From the NCBI GenBank assembly GCA_902518505.1, contig CABYGG010000002.1, positions 141,008 to 205,007 of the forward strand: a DNA stretch of 64,000 bases. Direction: 5' to 3'. Both the position numbers and the translations under genes were made by a program. The notes beneath the pieces are model-generated. The model saw only the letters and a list, made by a program, of their open reading frames with translations, was not told the DNA's origin and did no database searches. This DNA is from an uncultured Alphaproteobacteria bacterium. GTDB lineage: Bacteria > Pseudomonadota > Alphaproteobacteria > HIMB59. Shown here piece by piece: positions 47,331 to 55,261 of the stretch (position 1 is its first letter; the number at the start of each line of letters is the position of its first letter).

Positions 47331-47747
47331 ATGTTAATTAATGAAAAAATCAACAAAATTAAGGAAGATTTCTCATTTTTTGATAATTGGGAAGATAAAT
47401 ATCAATACCTGATAGATTTAGGAAAAAAACTTCCTGATCTTGAGGATTTTTATAAAACTGAGGAATATCGTGTTCAAGGATGTACATCAAATCTATGGAT
47501 GGTACCTGAAATTAATGATGGAAAAATCAACCTTTTAGGTTCAAGTGACTCTGTAATTGTAAAAGGTTTGTTTTATTTAGTTTATTTTGCTTATAACAAT
47601 GAAACTCCTGAAACAATAATAAACACTCCATTATCTTTTTTTGAAGAAATTGGTCTTTCTTCCCATCTAGGTCAATCAAGATCTAACGGCCTTAATTCGC
47701 TAAGAAAAAAAATAACATCTATAGCGACAGAATTATCAAATAAATAA
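47331..47747 (+). CDS. sufE: Cysteine desulfuration protein SufE
   Basis: SufE accepts persulfide sulfur from SufS for iron-sulfur cluster assembly. The 138-residue protein has YQYLIDLGKKLP, the active-site cysteine C51 in RVQGCTSNLW at the same position as in E. coli, and GLSSHLGQSRSNGLNSL near the C-terminus. No suf operon genes are adjacent. It could also feed the TusA/FdhD sulfur route. Confidence 0.93.
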   Translation: MLINEKINKIKEDFSFFDNWEDKYQYLIDLGKKLPDLEDFYKTEEYRVQGCTSNLWMVPEINDGKINLLGSSDSVIVKGLFYLVYFAYNNETPETIINTPLSFFEEIGLSSHLGQSRSNGLNSLRKKITSIATELSNK

Positions 47748-47782
47748 ATTTTATTGATAGTAAACTATGCTAGTCTCATTAA

Positions 47783-48340
47783 ATGAGTTTGATTAAATTA
47801 ATTATTTCAATTTCATTTTTACTATTTTCTAACAATTTATATTCTAAGGAGGATGTCATCAATTTACAACTTAAAGACGGAATAGTCAAAATAAAGACCT
47901 TTGAAGATAAGGCACCAAAGCATGTTAAACAAATTACTGATCTAGTAGCAAAAGGTAGTTACGATGGGGTAGTTTTTCACAGAGTAATAGATGGTTTCAT
48001 GGCCCAAACAGGAGATGTTCAGTTTGGGAATTCAAATTCAGATACCTATGATTTAAGAAGAGCTGGCACAGGTGGTTCCGGTAATAATATTGAAGCTGAA
48101 TTTAATGACATGCCACATAAAAGAGGAACTTTAAGTATGGCACGTGCACAAGACCCAAATAGTGCTGATAGTCAATTTTTTATTTGCTTCGGTGATACTC
48201 CACATTTAGACGGACAATATACTGTTTGGGGTGAAGTAATCGAAGGAATGGAGTTTATTGATGCAATCAAAAAAGGCGATCCTATAAAAAATGGTCTGGT
48301 AGATGACCCAGATAAAATTATCAAAATGTGGATTGAATAA
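47783..48340 (+). CDS. Periplasmic peptidyl-prolyl cis-trans isomerase (cyclophilin type)
   Basis: This is a cyclophilin-fold prolyl isomerase with an N-terminal signal peptide (about residues 1-21), so probably periplasmic like PpiA. The 185-residue protein has GVVFHRVIDGFMAQTGD, KRGTLSMARAQDPNSADSQFFI and FGDTPHLDGQYTVWGEV, which hold the active-site Arg, Phe, Met and Gln residues. It is convergent with the OmpA/MotB-like gene, with 2 bp between stop codons. Confidence 0.93.
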   Translation: MSLIKLIISISFLLFSNNLYSKEDVINLQLKDGIVKIKTFEDKAPKHVKQITDLVAKGSYDGVVFHRVIDGFMAQTGDVQFGNSNSDTYDLRRAGTGGSGNNIEAEFNDMPHKRGTLSMARAQDPNSADSQFFICFGDTPHLDGQYTVWGEVIEGMEFIDAIKKGDPIKNGLVDDPDKIIKMWIE

Positions 48341-48342
48341 GT

Positions 48343-49626
48343 TTACTTTTGAGTAATTTTTAATTCAATCCTTCGATTTTCTTTAAGGTCTTCTCTAGTA
48401 TCTCCTAGATTAATAGGTTGATATTCACCATAACCGTTTGCTGACAATTTGTTAGCAGGGATACCTTGTTGAATAAGAAATTTCACGACCTCAAGTGCCC
48501 TAGCATGTGAAAGTTCCCAATTTGATGGAAATTGAGAGGTTGAAATAGGTATTTTATCAGTGTGACCGTCTATTTGTAAAATCCAATTTAGATCGGATGG
48601 TATTGACTCTGCAACTTCTATAATTGTTTTGGTAATAAGAGATAGTGCTACCCTACCTTCATCTTGAATATTTGCACTTCCAGAGTCAAATAAGATCTCT
48701 GATTGAAAAATAAATCTATCCCCTTTAATTTGGATATCATCTCTATCAGCTAATGCTTCAGATAACTTGCCAAAAAATTCTGATTTATACTTTTGTAGTT
48801 TGAATAATTCACTTGTAAGTACTCTATTTAATCTATCACCTAACTCTCCAAGTTCTATCTCATTTTGAGCAATTTCAGCTTCTTTAGACTCCAGTAAGTT
48901 ATTCAAAAGATTAATTTCATTACTAAGTATCTCAATATCCAAAGCTAAATTAGATATCAAATTTAGAGCGTCATTTAAATCACTTGATTGTATTGCTGAC
49001 TCCTCCTCTAATGTGGATAATTTATTTTGTAGTTGTTGATTTATATTCTCTGAGGAACTTAATGACTCTAGAAGATTTTCGATTCTATTTTGTGACTCGC
49101 CAATTTGTCCAACTAGCTCACTGTTTTCCCCACCAAGTTTGATTAAATCTGATTTTAATATTTCTTGTTGTTCATTTAATTCAGAAAGATTTTGCTGAAG
49201 AGTTACTTTGTCAGCTAAAGATAAAGATAACTCATCAGTAATTTTAGCAATTATCGTATTTAGTTTATCTATATCGAGTGCTTGGTCTTGAATTATTGTA
49301 TCTTGAGCTAAAATTTGAGATTGTTTAATTGATATCTCTTCATCAAGTTTTTCTATAAGATTTTGTCTATCAATTAATTCAATCTCTTTATCTGTGAGTG
49401 TTACATCTTGTTCCACAATAGTTTCATCTTGTATAACAATTGTTTTTTCCAAACTTTGTATTTGTTCATTTTTTCCTACTACAAGATCTCCCAAATAAAC
49501 TTGAGCAACTGTGAATAGTAAAACTATAAAAATTATAACCATCAAAGTAGATGCCAATACATCTACAAATCCTGGCCAAATTATATTTCCATTATCTGAA
49601 CTTTGAGTTTTAGAGAGATAGCTCAC
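48343..49626 (-). CDS. OmpA/MotB-like peptidoglycan-binding membrane protein with long coiled coil
   Basis: The 427-residue protein has a short cytoplasmic N-terminus, one membrane helix (about residues 19-45), a long coiled coil (about 55-280) rich in Gln, Glu, Asp and Leu, and a C-terminal OmpA-like domain (LQIDGHTDKIPI, then SHARALEVVKFLIQQGIPANKLSANGYGE). The helix follows WPGFVDVLAS, where a MotB-type proton-carrying Asp (Asp22) is present. It overlaps the MotA-like gene by GTGA, forming a stator-like pair. There are no flagellar genes nearby, so the role is probably envelope-related and ion-driven. Confidence 0.8.
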   Translation of the reverse strand: MSYLSKTQSSDNGNIIWPGFVDVLASTLMVIIFIVLLFTVAQVYLGDLVVGKNEQIQSLEKTIVIQDETIVEQDVTLTDKEIELIDRQNLIEKLDEEISIKQSQILAQDTIIQDQALDIDKLNTIIAKITDELSLSLADKVTLQQNLSELNEQQEILKSDLIKLGGENSELVGQIGESQNRIENLLESLSSSENINQQLQNKLSTLEEESAIQSSDLNDALNLISNLALDIEILSNEINLLNNLLESKEAEIAQNEIELGELGDRLNRVLTSELFKLQKYKSEFFGKLSEALADRDDIQIKGDRFIFQSEILFDSGSANIQDEGRVALSLITKTIIEVAESIPSDLNWILQIDGHTDKIPISTSQFPSNWELSHARALEVVKFLIQQGIPANKLSANGYGEYQPINLGDTREDLKENRRIELKITQK

Positions 49627-50483
49627 TTTTTGTCTAAGTCTTTGATAGACTTGCTTAAAGACTTAAGTTCTGTAATAACTTCTTTCCTTAAATTGTCATT
49701 AGAATTTTTCATACCATCAACCAAATCATCAACGTTGGAAACAATAGTTTGAGAGAAGTTGGTGCTATCGGAATTCTGATTAAGTTTATTTGTATTTGGG
49801 CTAGATCTATAAAAAAGTCGAATTTGATTTTCACAAAATTCATAATAATTCTGCTTAATGCCTTTAGTGATTATTTCATAAAGCCCTAAAATCAAAGAAG
49901 TTACCAAACCAAACAATGATGAGCTAAAGGCTATTGTCATACCAGATAAAGGTGATTTTAATCCATCTTTTAGATTGTTAAAAAATGCCCCAAAATCTTG
50001 TTCTTCAATTGACAAACTATCAATAACATTTGAAACACTCCCTATAGTTAAAAGTAATCCATAAAAAGTTCCTATAAGCCCCAAAAAAATAGCTAGGTTG
50101 ATAAGATATTTTGATATTTCACTACCACTTTCAACTGTAGATAAAAGATCATCTAGTATCTCATCAAGCGTTTTAGTTATACTTTTGTTAGTGGTTGTTA
50201 TACCAAGATTATTTGCAATAGATTTGGTAATTGGATAGTTGTTTAAAGATGAGTCGTTTAGTTTTAATTTTCCAAATGCAACAGAATTCATGAATCTAAA
50301 CTCTGAGCTTAAAGTGAATATCTTAAAGGAGTACAGAAGAAAACCAATTATGAGTGTTAGAAGAATTATTCCATTTATGTAAGGATTAGCATCAAAATAA
50401 TATTTAATTTCCTCGTATCCAATTACAAGAATTATTACAATTAAGATTGAGAATAATAAATAAGCTAAAAAATTTTTAGTCAT
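49623..50483 (-). CDS. MotA/TolQ/ExbB-like proton-channel family protein
   Basis: This is a polytopic inner-membrane protein of 286 residues from ATG 50483; an in-frame TTG at 50510 would add nine residues. Two N-terminal helices are followed by a cytoplasmic stretch and two more helices: LINLAIFLGLIGTFYGLLLTIGS and GMTIAFSSSLFGLVTSLILG carry the small-residue pattern of MotA/TolQ channels. It probably pairs with the downstream OmpA-like protein. The C-terminal tail is helical and short, unlike the long tail of Zorya ZorA. Confidence 0.78.
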   Translation of the reverse strand: MTKNFLAYLLFSILIVIILVIGYEEIKYYFDANPYINGIILLTLIIGFLLYSFKIFTLSSEFRFMNSVAFGKLKLNDSSLNNYPITKSIANNLGITTTNKSITKTLDEILDDLLSTVESGSEISKYLINLAIFLGLIGTFYGLLLTIGSVSNVIDSLSIEEQDFGAFFNNLKDGLKSPLSGMTIAFSSSLFGLVTSLILGLYEIITKGIKQNYYEFCENQIRLFYRSSPNTNKLNQNSDSTNFSQTIVSNVDDLVDGMKNSNDNLRKEVITELKSLSKSIKDLDKK

Positions 50484-50538
50484 TGAGCTAAAAATAAACG
50501 AATTTTGCAAATTAACAAATGGATAATTATTAAAAGTT

Positions 50539-51024
50539 TTAGAAATTTCTATTGTAAATCAAGTAATAATTATTTGTGCCTGGATTTACTGAATTTAAGC
50601 CTGCATTTGAAATGTGATGAGATCCTATACCAAATCTAGATTCTTTAGATATGCTATAAAATAAATTTACTTCGGATTTAAATTGGAGAGCATTTCCTAA
50701 GTCTTTACCATCCCCATTACTATAAATACCAGCTGATGAAGAGAGGTTCAAATAAATTGACTCAGCTCCAATATTTGTTTCAAACCCGCCATAAAACATA
50801 GATGCGCTCTCAGCTGTAATGAAACCACCAATAACTGGGTTAATGGTTAAAATATTAATCAAATCTATTTCACTATTAGATATATGATAATTTAGACCAA
50901 ATAAATTCGTTGTATTGTCATCATCGTAATCATAGGTGCCTCCAAAGATAGAATAACTATTTGCACTAATTGTTATGTTTGATGAAAGGACAAAAATTAT
51001 TAAGCTTAATAAATATTTTTTCAT
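50539..51024 (-). CDS. PagL/acyloxyacyl-hydrolase-like outer membrane protein
   Basis: This is a 161-residue beta-barrel candidate with a signal peptide (about 1-20) and a C-terminal Phe, as in outer membrane proteins. GIGSHHISNAGLNSVNPG near residues 131-148 matches the PagL His-x-Ser-Asn motif, with the catalytic His and Ser present. The position expected for the catalytic acid is Asn here, so activity is uncertain. PagL removes a 3-O acyl chain from lipid A. It appears to be a single-gene unit. Confidence 0.7.
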   Translation of the reverse strand: MKKYLLSLIIFVLSSNITISANSYSIFGGTYDYDDDNTTNLFGLNYHISNSEIDLINILTINPVIGGFITAESASMFYGGFETNIGAESIYLNLSSSAGIYSNGDGKDLGNALQFKSEVNLFYSISKESRFGIGSHHISNAGLNSVNPGTNNYYLIYNRNF

Positions 51025-51060
51025 TCAAATTAATCATACATCATCAAGTTAAAAAGTAAA

Positions 51061-51137
51061 TGGTGGGCGTGACAGGATTCGAACCTGTGACCCCTTGCGT
51101 GTCGAGCAAGTACTCTAACCAACTGAGCTACACGCCC
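51061..51137 (-). tRNA. tRNA-Val (GAC) with unusual C33
   Basis: A 77-nt cloverleaf with CCA encoded. The acceptor stem GGGCGTG/CACGCCC is perfect, the D stem is GCTC/GAGT, the anticodon stem CTTGC/GCAAG, and the T stem ACAGG/CCTGT. The seven-base anticodon loop is TCGACAC, giving GAC at 34-36 (Val) but C at position 33, where U is almost universal. Related alphaproteobacterial genes have TTGACAC. All other features are those of a functional tRNA. Confidence 0.9.
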
Positions 51138-51191
51138 ATAAAATAGGGATACATACTTTTAAATTAAATTAAAAATTAGTAAATAAAATTC

Positions 51192-52712
51192 CTAATTAAA
51201 TTTATTTAATTTAAATACTAGTTTTATTTCGTTTAATTTAAGCCAATTTAAAATCAAAAAATATATTATCAAACCAATAAGTATTTGAATTAATAAATCT
51301 ACATAAATATTCAAATCAAGAATTTTTTTAAATATTAATATTGAAATCACCATAATAATTGCACTAAATAAAATCTTTAATAGTTTTTTAAAATCAAAAA
51401 TTAATAATTTTTCATAAAAACTTCTAAAGTTTTTTCTTAAGTAAAAAATTTGAATAAATAAATTTAACCATATACTCACAGCACCTGATATTGCTAAACC
51501 CAAAACACCCAAAGGCCTATAAAGAAGAAAACATAAAATAAAATTACATATAAATGTTGGAACAGCTGCTTTAACAGGATACTCAACTTTTTCATAAGAG
51601 TAAAAGACTTGATTAAAAATTCGAGCAAGCATATATCCTGGCAATGAAAAAGAGTAGACAAGTAAAATCTTAGATGTAATTAGCACATCCTCATTATTAA
51701 ATTCACCCCTACCAAATAATGCTCTTATAATATCTTCACTCAGAATAAAAATACCAAATGCGCTTGGGATAGCAAAAAGAAAGCAAAATATTACTGTTTC
51801 GTTGAAAGCTATAGAATTTTTACTCTCATCTAAGATATTTTTGCTCAAATAAGGCAAAAGTGTAAAAGACATAGCAACTGCAATAAGAGCAAATGGCAAG
51901 TCGATAATTCTATCAGCATAGTAAATTTGGCTTATAGCTCCCCCACCCACTAAAGAAGCAAATAACATTGAGATAAAAATATTTAATTGAACAATACCAG
52001 AACCCAGTAAAGAATACAAAAATCTTCCAAAGAATTTTTTAAGCTCTCTAGACAAGATTTTTATACTCTTTAAACCAATACCCCAAAATATTTTTATTGT
52101 TCCTAAATTGATAAATAGAAGTATCAATTGAGTAAAACCAGCTATTATCATTGACCAAGCGAGTGGAAAATGAGAATTAGACTTGTATGATACCAAAGTT
52201 ACAATCATAAAAATGTTAAGGATTACTGATAAGAAGGAAGGTAAAAAAAATTTTCCTTTCACATTCAAAACTGAACTCAACACTGATGAAAGAGTCACAA
52301 ATATCAAAAAAGGAAAAGTTATAATCAATAACTGATTTGCTAATAAAAATTGACTTTTATTTAATAAAAATCCTGGTGCTAAAATTGATATGACTTGCTC
52401 AGTAAAAAAAAATATTAAAAAAGATAAAAATAAAGTAATTACAAAAAAAAAGTTGAAAACTATCCATATAAAATCATTTGCTGATTTTGAATTCATTTTT
52501 TCTTGGTTTACATACAAAGGAATAAATACACTATTCATTGACCCCTCAGCAAAAATTCTTCTAAATAAATTTGGTAATCTATAAGCAAAAAGGAATGCAT
52601 CTGACATCAAATTGGCACCTAAATAATTTGCAAAAAGTATGTCTCTAATAAATCCAGTTACACGAGATCCAAAAATATTTGAAGAAATCTTTGAAAAATT
52701 ACTGATTTTCAT
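51192..52712 (-). CDS. murJ: Lipid II flippase MurJ
   Basis: MurJ moves lipid II to the periplasmic face for peptidoglycan synthesis. The 506-residue MOP-superfamily protein has about 14 helices. It begins with the conserved SNIFGSRVTGFIRDILFANYLG and LPNLFRRIFAEGSMNSVFIPLY, and contains the RALFGRGEF and SFSLPGYMLARIFNQVFYS blocks. Length and order are normal. It abuts the DsbA-like gene with a 5-bp gap on the same strand. Confidence 0.95.
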   Translation of the reverse strand: MKISNFSKISSNIFGSRVTGFIRDILFANYLGANLMSDAFLFAYRLPNLFRRIFAEGSMNSVFIPLYVNQEKMNSKSANDFIWIVFNFFFVITLFLSFLIFFFTEQVISILAPGFLLNKSQFLLANQLLIITFPFLIFVTLSSVLSSVLNVKGKFFLPSFLSVILNIFMIVTLVSYKSNSHFPLAWSMIIAGFTQLILLFINLGTIKIFWGIGLKSIKILSRELKKFFGRFLYSLLGSGIVQLNIFISMLFASLVGGGAISQIYYADRIIDLPFALIAVAMSFTLLPYLSKNILDESKNSIAFNETVIFCFLFAIPSAFGIFILSEDIIRALFGRGEFNNEDVLITSKILLVYSFSLPGYMLARIFNQVFYSYEKVEYPVKAAVPTFICNFILCFLLYRPLGVLGLAISGAVSIWLNLFIQIFYLRKNFRSFYEKLLIFDFKKLLKILFSAIIMVISILIFKKILDLNIYVDLLIQILIGLIIYFLILNWLKLNEIKLVFKLNKFN

Positions 52713-52717
52713 TGAGC

Positions 52718-53596
52718 TCAGGAAAATTCTTTTTCCAAAATCTCAGTAATTTTATCTGCATCGATAAAGCCTGGAATTATTTGATTTCCAATTATAGTTG
52801 CAGGTGTTCCAGTAAATTTAAATTCATCAGCGTAACTTCTATGAATAGATAGAAAGTCTGATACCTCTTGCGAGTCCAAATCATTCTTTAGTATGTCAAG
52901 ATCAACACCCCTTAGAAATAAGTCGGCCAAAATATCCTCCATTTTTGATTTTCTCTCAGTAGAATATAGATAATTATGGACAACCTTAAATTGACCTTGC
53001 AAGGAGGAAGCCAATGCCAACTTAGTCAATTCCTCTGAAAAATTCCCTAAAATTGGCATCTGTATAATAACAAGTTTTAATGAATTATCTTTCATTACAT
53101 TTATTAATTCTTGATGGAATTTTTGACAATAACCACAATTATAATCAACAAATTCATAAATAACTTTTGCGGAATTTGAGTCGCCCAAGTACATAGGATG
53201 ATATGCAAGATTTAAATTTTTTATACTTGAGATATTTTTTTGATTAGTTTTTTCTTGTTCTAATTTATTCTGCTCTAATTGATATCCTCTAAGAACACCT
53301 AAGATATAATCTGGATTTTCCTCTATAAATTTTTTTATATTTTTATCAAATTCCTTTTTGGTAAAATACTCATCAAAATTTACATCTTCTTTTTTTAAAT
53401 AAGAGCTAAAATCTGGTTCAATAATTTGATTTGACCCTTCTTCAAACTGTGTATTTTCAATATTTGATAAATCAAAAATTTTTTTTTCTGAAAAAATGTT
53501 AAAAAAATACAAAGTTGTAAGAACTATAATTAAAAATAAAAAAATCAAAAAAAAGTTTAAAATATTAAATTTCTTTTTTTTAACGTAAATTCCCAT
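52718..53596 (-). CDS. DsbA/Com1-family thiol-disulfide oxidoreductase, membrane-anchored
   Basis: The 292-residue protein has a Lys-rich start, one N-terminal membrane helix (about 11-33), a helical linker and a thioredoxin-fold domain. The redox centre is C154-G-Y-C157 in FVDYNCGYCQKF, and the cis-proline loop is FTGTPATIIG. The fold resembles Com1/BdbD-type periplasmic proteins common in alphaproteobacteria, which form or rearrange disulfides. The gene lies 5 bp upstream of murJ. Confidence 0.9.
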   Translation of the reverse strand: MGIYVKKKKFNILNFFLIFLFLIIVLTTLYFFNIFSEKKIFDLSNIENTQFEEGSNQIIEPDFSSYLKKEDVNFDEYFTKKEFDKNIKKFIEENPDYILGVLRGYQLEQNKLEQEKTNQKNISSIKNLNLAYHPMYLGDSNSAKVIYEFVDYNCGYCQKFHQELINVMKDNSLKLVIIQMPILGNFSEELTKLALASSLQGQFKVVHNYLYSTERKSKMEDILADLFLRGVDLDILKNDLDSQEVSDFLSIHRSYADEFKFTGTPATIIGNQIIPGFIDADKITEILEKEFS

Positions 53597-53651
53597 GAGT
53601 AAAATATATTATTTAACTATTACTGTAGTGTAAATAATTTTAGCATTAAGA

Positions 53652-54269
53652 CTAATCACTTTTACATATAGAGATAAATTTACTATTTAAGCTATCTTGT
53701 CTCATTAAGCTGATATTAGAGTAATTCAAAGATTTGATTGAGTTATCAAATATTATCTCTTTTTTGATATCTGATACTGAGATATGGTGATTGTTAAACT
53801 CAAACAAATAAGGATATCCCCATATTAAATAATATTCCATCTCTAAAGAAGTTAATTTACTGAAACGCTTGATATCTTTTTGAACTTCTTGTTGATTGAG
53901 GGTTTTTCTATATAAATCAAAATACCTCATTATATCATTGCACAGAAAATTAAATTTTTCATTAGAATTCATTTCTAGAGCAAAAACATTTTTAATTTTC
54001 TTTAAGCCTAAAACATTAAATACATCTTTATAAGATTTATTCTGATTAGATAAAAAATACTCTTGAAATGAATAAATAAGTTCCTCCTCATTATAAAGAT
54101 GGCTTAAATAAAAAGGAGCTTTGACAGCATAATGAAGGCCATACTGAGATATTTCAAGGTTGTCATATTTAACATTGTTTTTTAAAAGTAATTTCTCAAC
54201 TTGATCAATAAATAATTTATTTGGTATTAGATTAATTGAGTAACGAGGAAATTGAATATAATTATTCAT
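53652..54269 (-). CDS. Hypothetical protein of unknown family
   Basis: I do not recognise this 205-residue protein. It has no signal peptide or membrane helix and is rich in Tyr, Phe, Asn and Leu, with predicted mixed alpha/beta structure. Notable segments are ISQYGLHYAVKAPFYLSHLY (about residues 41-60), a helical stretch with TLNQQEVQKDIKRFSKLTSLEMEYYL, and IWGYPYLFEF. It overlaps the end of the nucleoside-recognition membrane protein by 8 bp on the same strand, so the two are probably co-translated. An ordinary start at ATG 54269 and clean length support a real gene. Confidence 0.7.
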   Translation of the reverse strand: MNNYIQFPRYSINLIPNKLFIDQVEKLLLKNNVKYDNLEISQYGLHYAVKAPFYLSHLYNEEELIYSFQEYFLSNQNKSYKDVFNVLGLKKIKNVFALEMNSNEKFNFLCNDIMRYFDLYRKTLNQQEVQKDIKRFSKLTSLEMEYYLIWGYPYLFEFNNHHISVSDIKKEIIFDNSIKSLNYSNISLMRQDSLNSKFISICKSD

Positions 54270-55218
54270 ATGTAATTTTACTCAGTATAAATTTTTGCAT
54301 TTTTGTTTCTAATAAAAATTTCATTATAAGAATTACAATAACGGTATAAATAAATCTAAAAAATAAAATACCAGAAATATGACTACCTAATAACAAAATT
54401 AATATTGTATCTTCTATTATGCTATGACATAAACTTAAAAAAGACAAAGACAGTAAAATATCTTTTTTCGAAATATTATTTTTTCTAGACTCTTCTATTA
54501 AAAAACCCCCTCCAAATGAAATTCCTAATGTTAAGCCTATTAAAATTATATTAGCTACTTTCTCTGACATACCCAAATAGGACAAAGGAATTTTCAAAGT
54601 ATTAATTATAAATTTCCATATACCAATTGTTTTGAGGATATTAATTGTCGATATAATAAAAAATATTATTAAAAAAATTAGGAAAAAATTTTGAAGTTGT
54701 GAAATAGCCCACTCTAAATTTGAGACATCTTTAATTGGCACTTGTAAGATTGAAATATTAGGTTCATTAAATAAATTATAATTAGTAAAAATTAAATTTA
54801 ATATTTTTCCTGCAATTACAGCATTTACAAATCTAAAAGTTAAATTAAATACCCATGAAATTCTTGATTTTTTTGCAATAGCTACTTCAATTGGTAAACT
54901 ATGTGCTATAAGTATAATTAACCCTAAAATTGTAGTTTCAGCTATTGTGTAATCGAATATTGCTTGAAGGGATGCAAAAGCAGCCAAGCCTGCATATATA
55001 TTTACTAAAATAGCAGCCATCCAAACTAGTCCTAGTGAACCGTCAATACCAATAAAACTTGTCAATGGCTCAAGGAATTTAGCTAAAAAAGGGATAGCTC
55101 CAATGAGCTCAAGGATTCTAATAATAATGACAACGGGCAAAATAACTTTAAATAAAATCCAAAAAATTTTAGTAGTTTCTTGAAATATATTTACTAGTAT
55201 TTTTTTAGATTTTTCCAT
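54262..55218 (-). CDS. Nucleoside-recognition (Gate) domain membrane protein
   Basis: This is a polytopic membrane protein of 318 residues with about eight helices. The paired segments VWMAAILVNIYAGLAAFASL and LTLGISFGGGFLIEESR are typical of the Gate domain, and ILIAHSLPIEVAIAKKSRISW resembles YjiH/SpmA-type proteins. Members are proposed transporters or channels with unknown substrate. It is the first gene of a probable pair with the unknown protein, and is divergent from the M23 peptidase with 43 bp between starts. Confidence 0.75.
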   Translation of the reverse strand: MEKSKKILVNIFQETTKIFWILFKVILPVVIIIRILELIGAIPFLAKFLEPLTSFIGIDGSLGLVWMAAILVNIYAGLAAFASLQAIFDYTIAETTILGLIILIAHSLPIEVAIAKKSRISWVFNLTFRFVNAVIAGKILNLIFTNYNLFNEPNISILQVPIKDVSNLEWAISQLQNFFLIFLIIFFIISTINILKTIGIWKFIINTLKIPLSYLGMSEKVANIILIGLTLGISFGGGFLIEESRKNNISKKDILLSLSFLSLCHSIIEDTILILLLGSHISGILFFRFIYTVIVILIMKFLLETKMQKFILSKITYE

Positions 55219-55261
55219 TATGATAACAATCGATTAATTTTACTTCTTTATAAAGAAATAA

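Noticed and set aside
48343..50510. MotA-like plus MotB/OmpA-like pair as a Zorya defence system (ZorA/ZorB).
   Set aside because: No ZorC, ZorD or ZorE-like gene is adjacent, the MotA-like protein lacks the long ZorA tail, and the flanks are a cyclophilin and a PagL-like gene, not defence genes.
51061..51137. tRNA-Asp (GTC) reading of the tRNA gene.
   Set aside because: The 5-bp anticodon stem fixes a seven-base loop TCGACAC, which places GAC at 34-36; the stems match alphaproteobacterial tRNA-Val.
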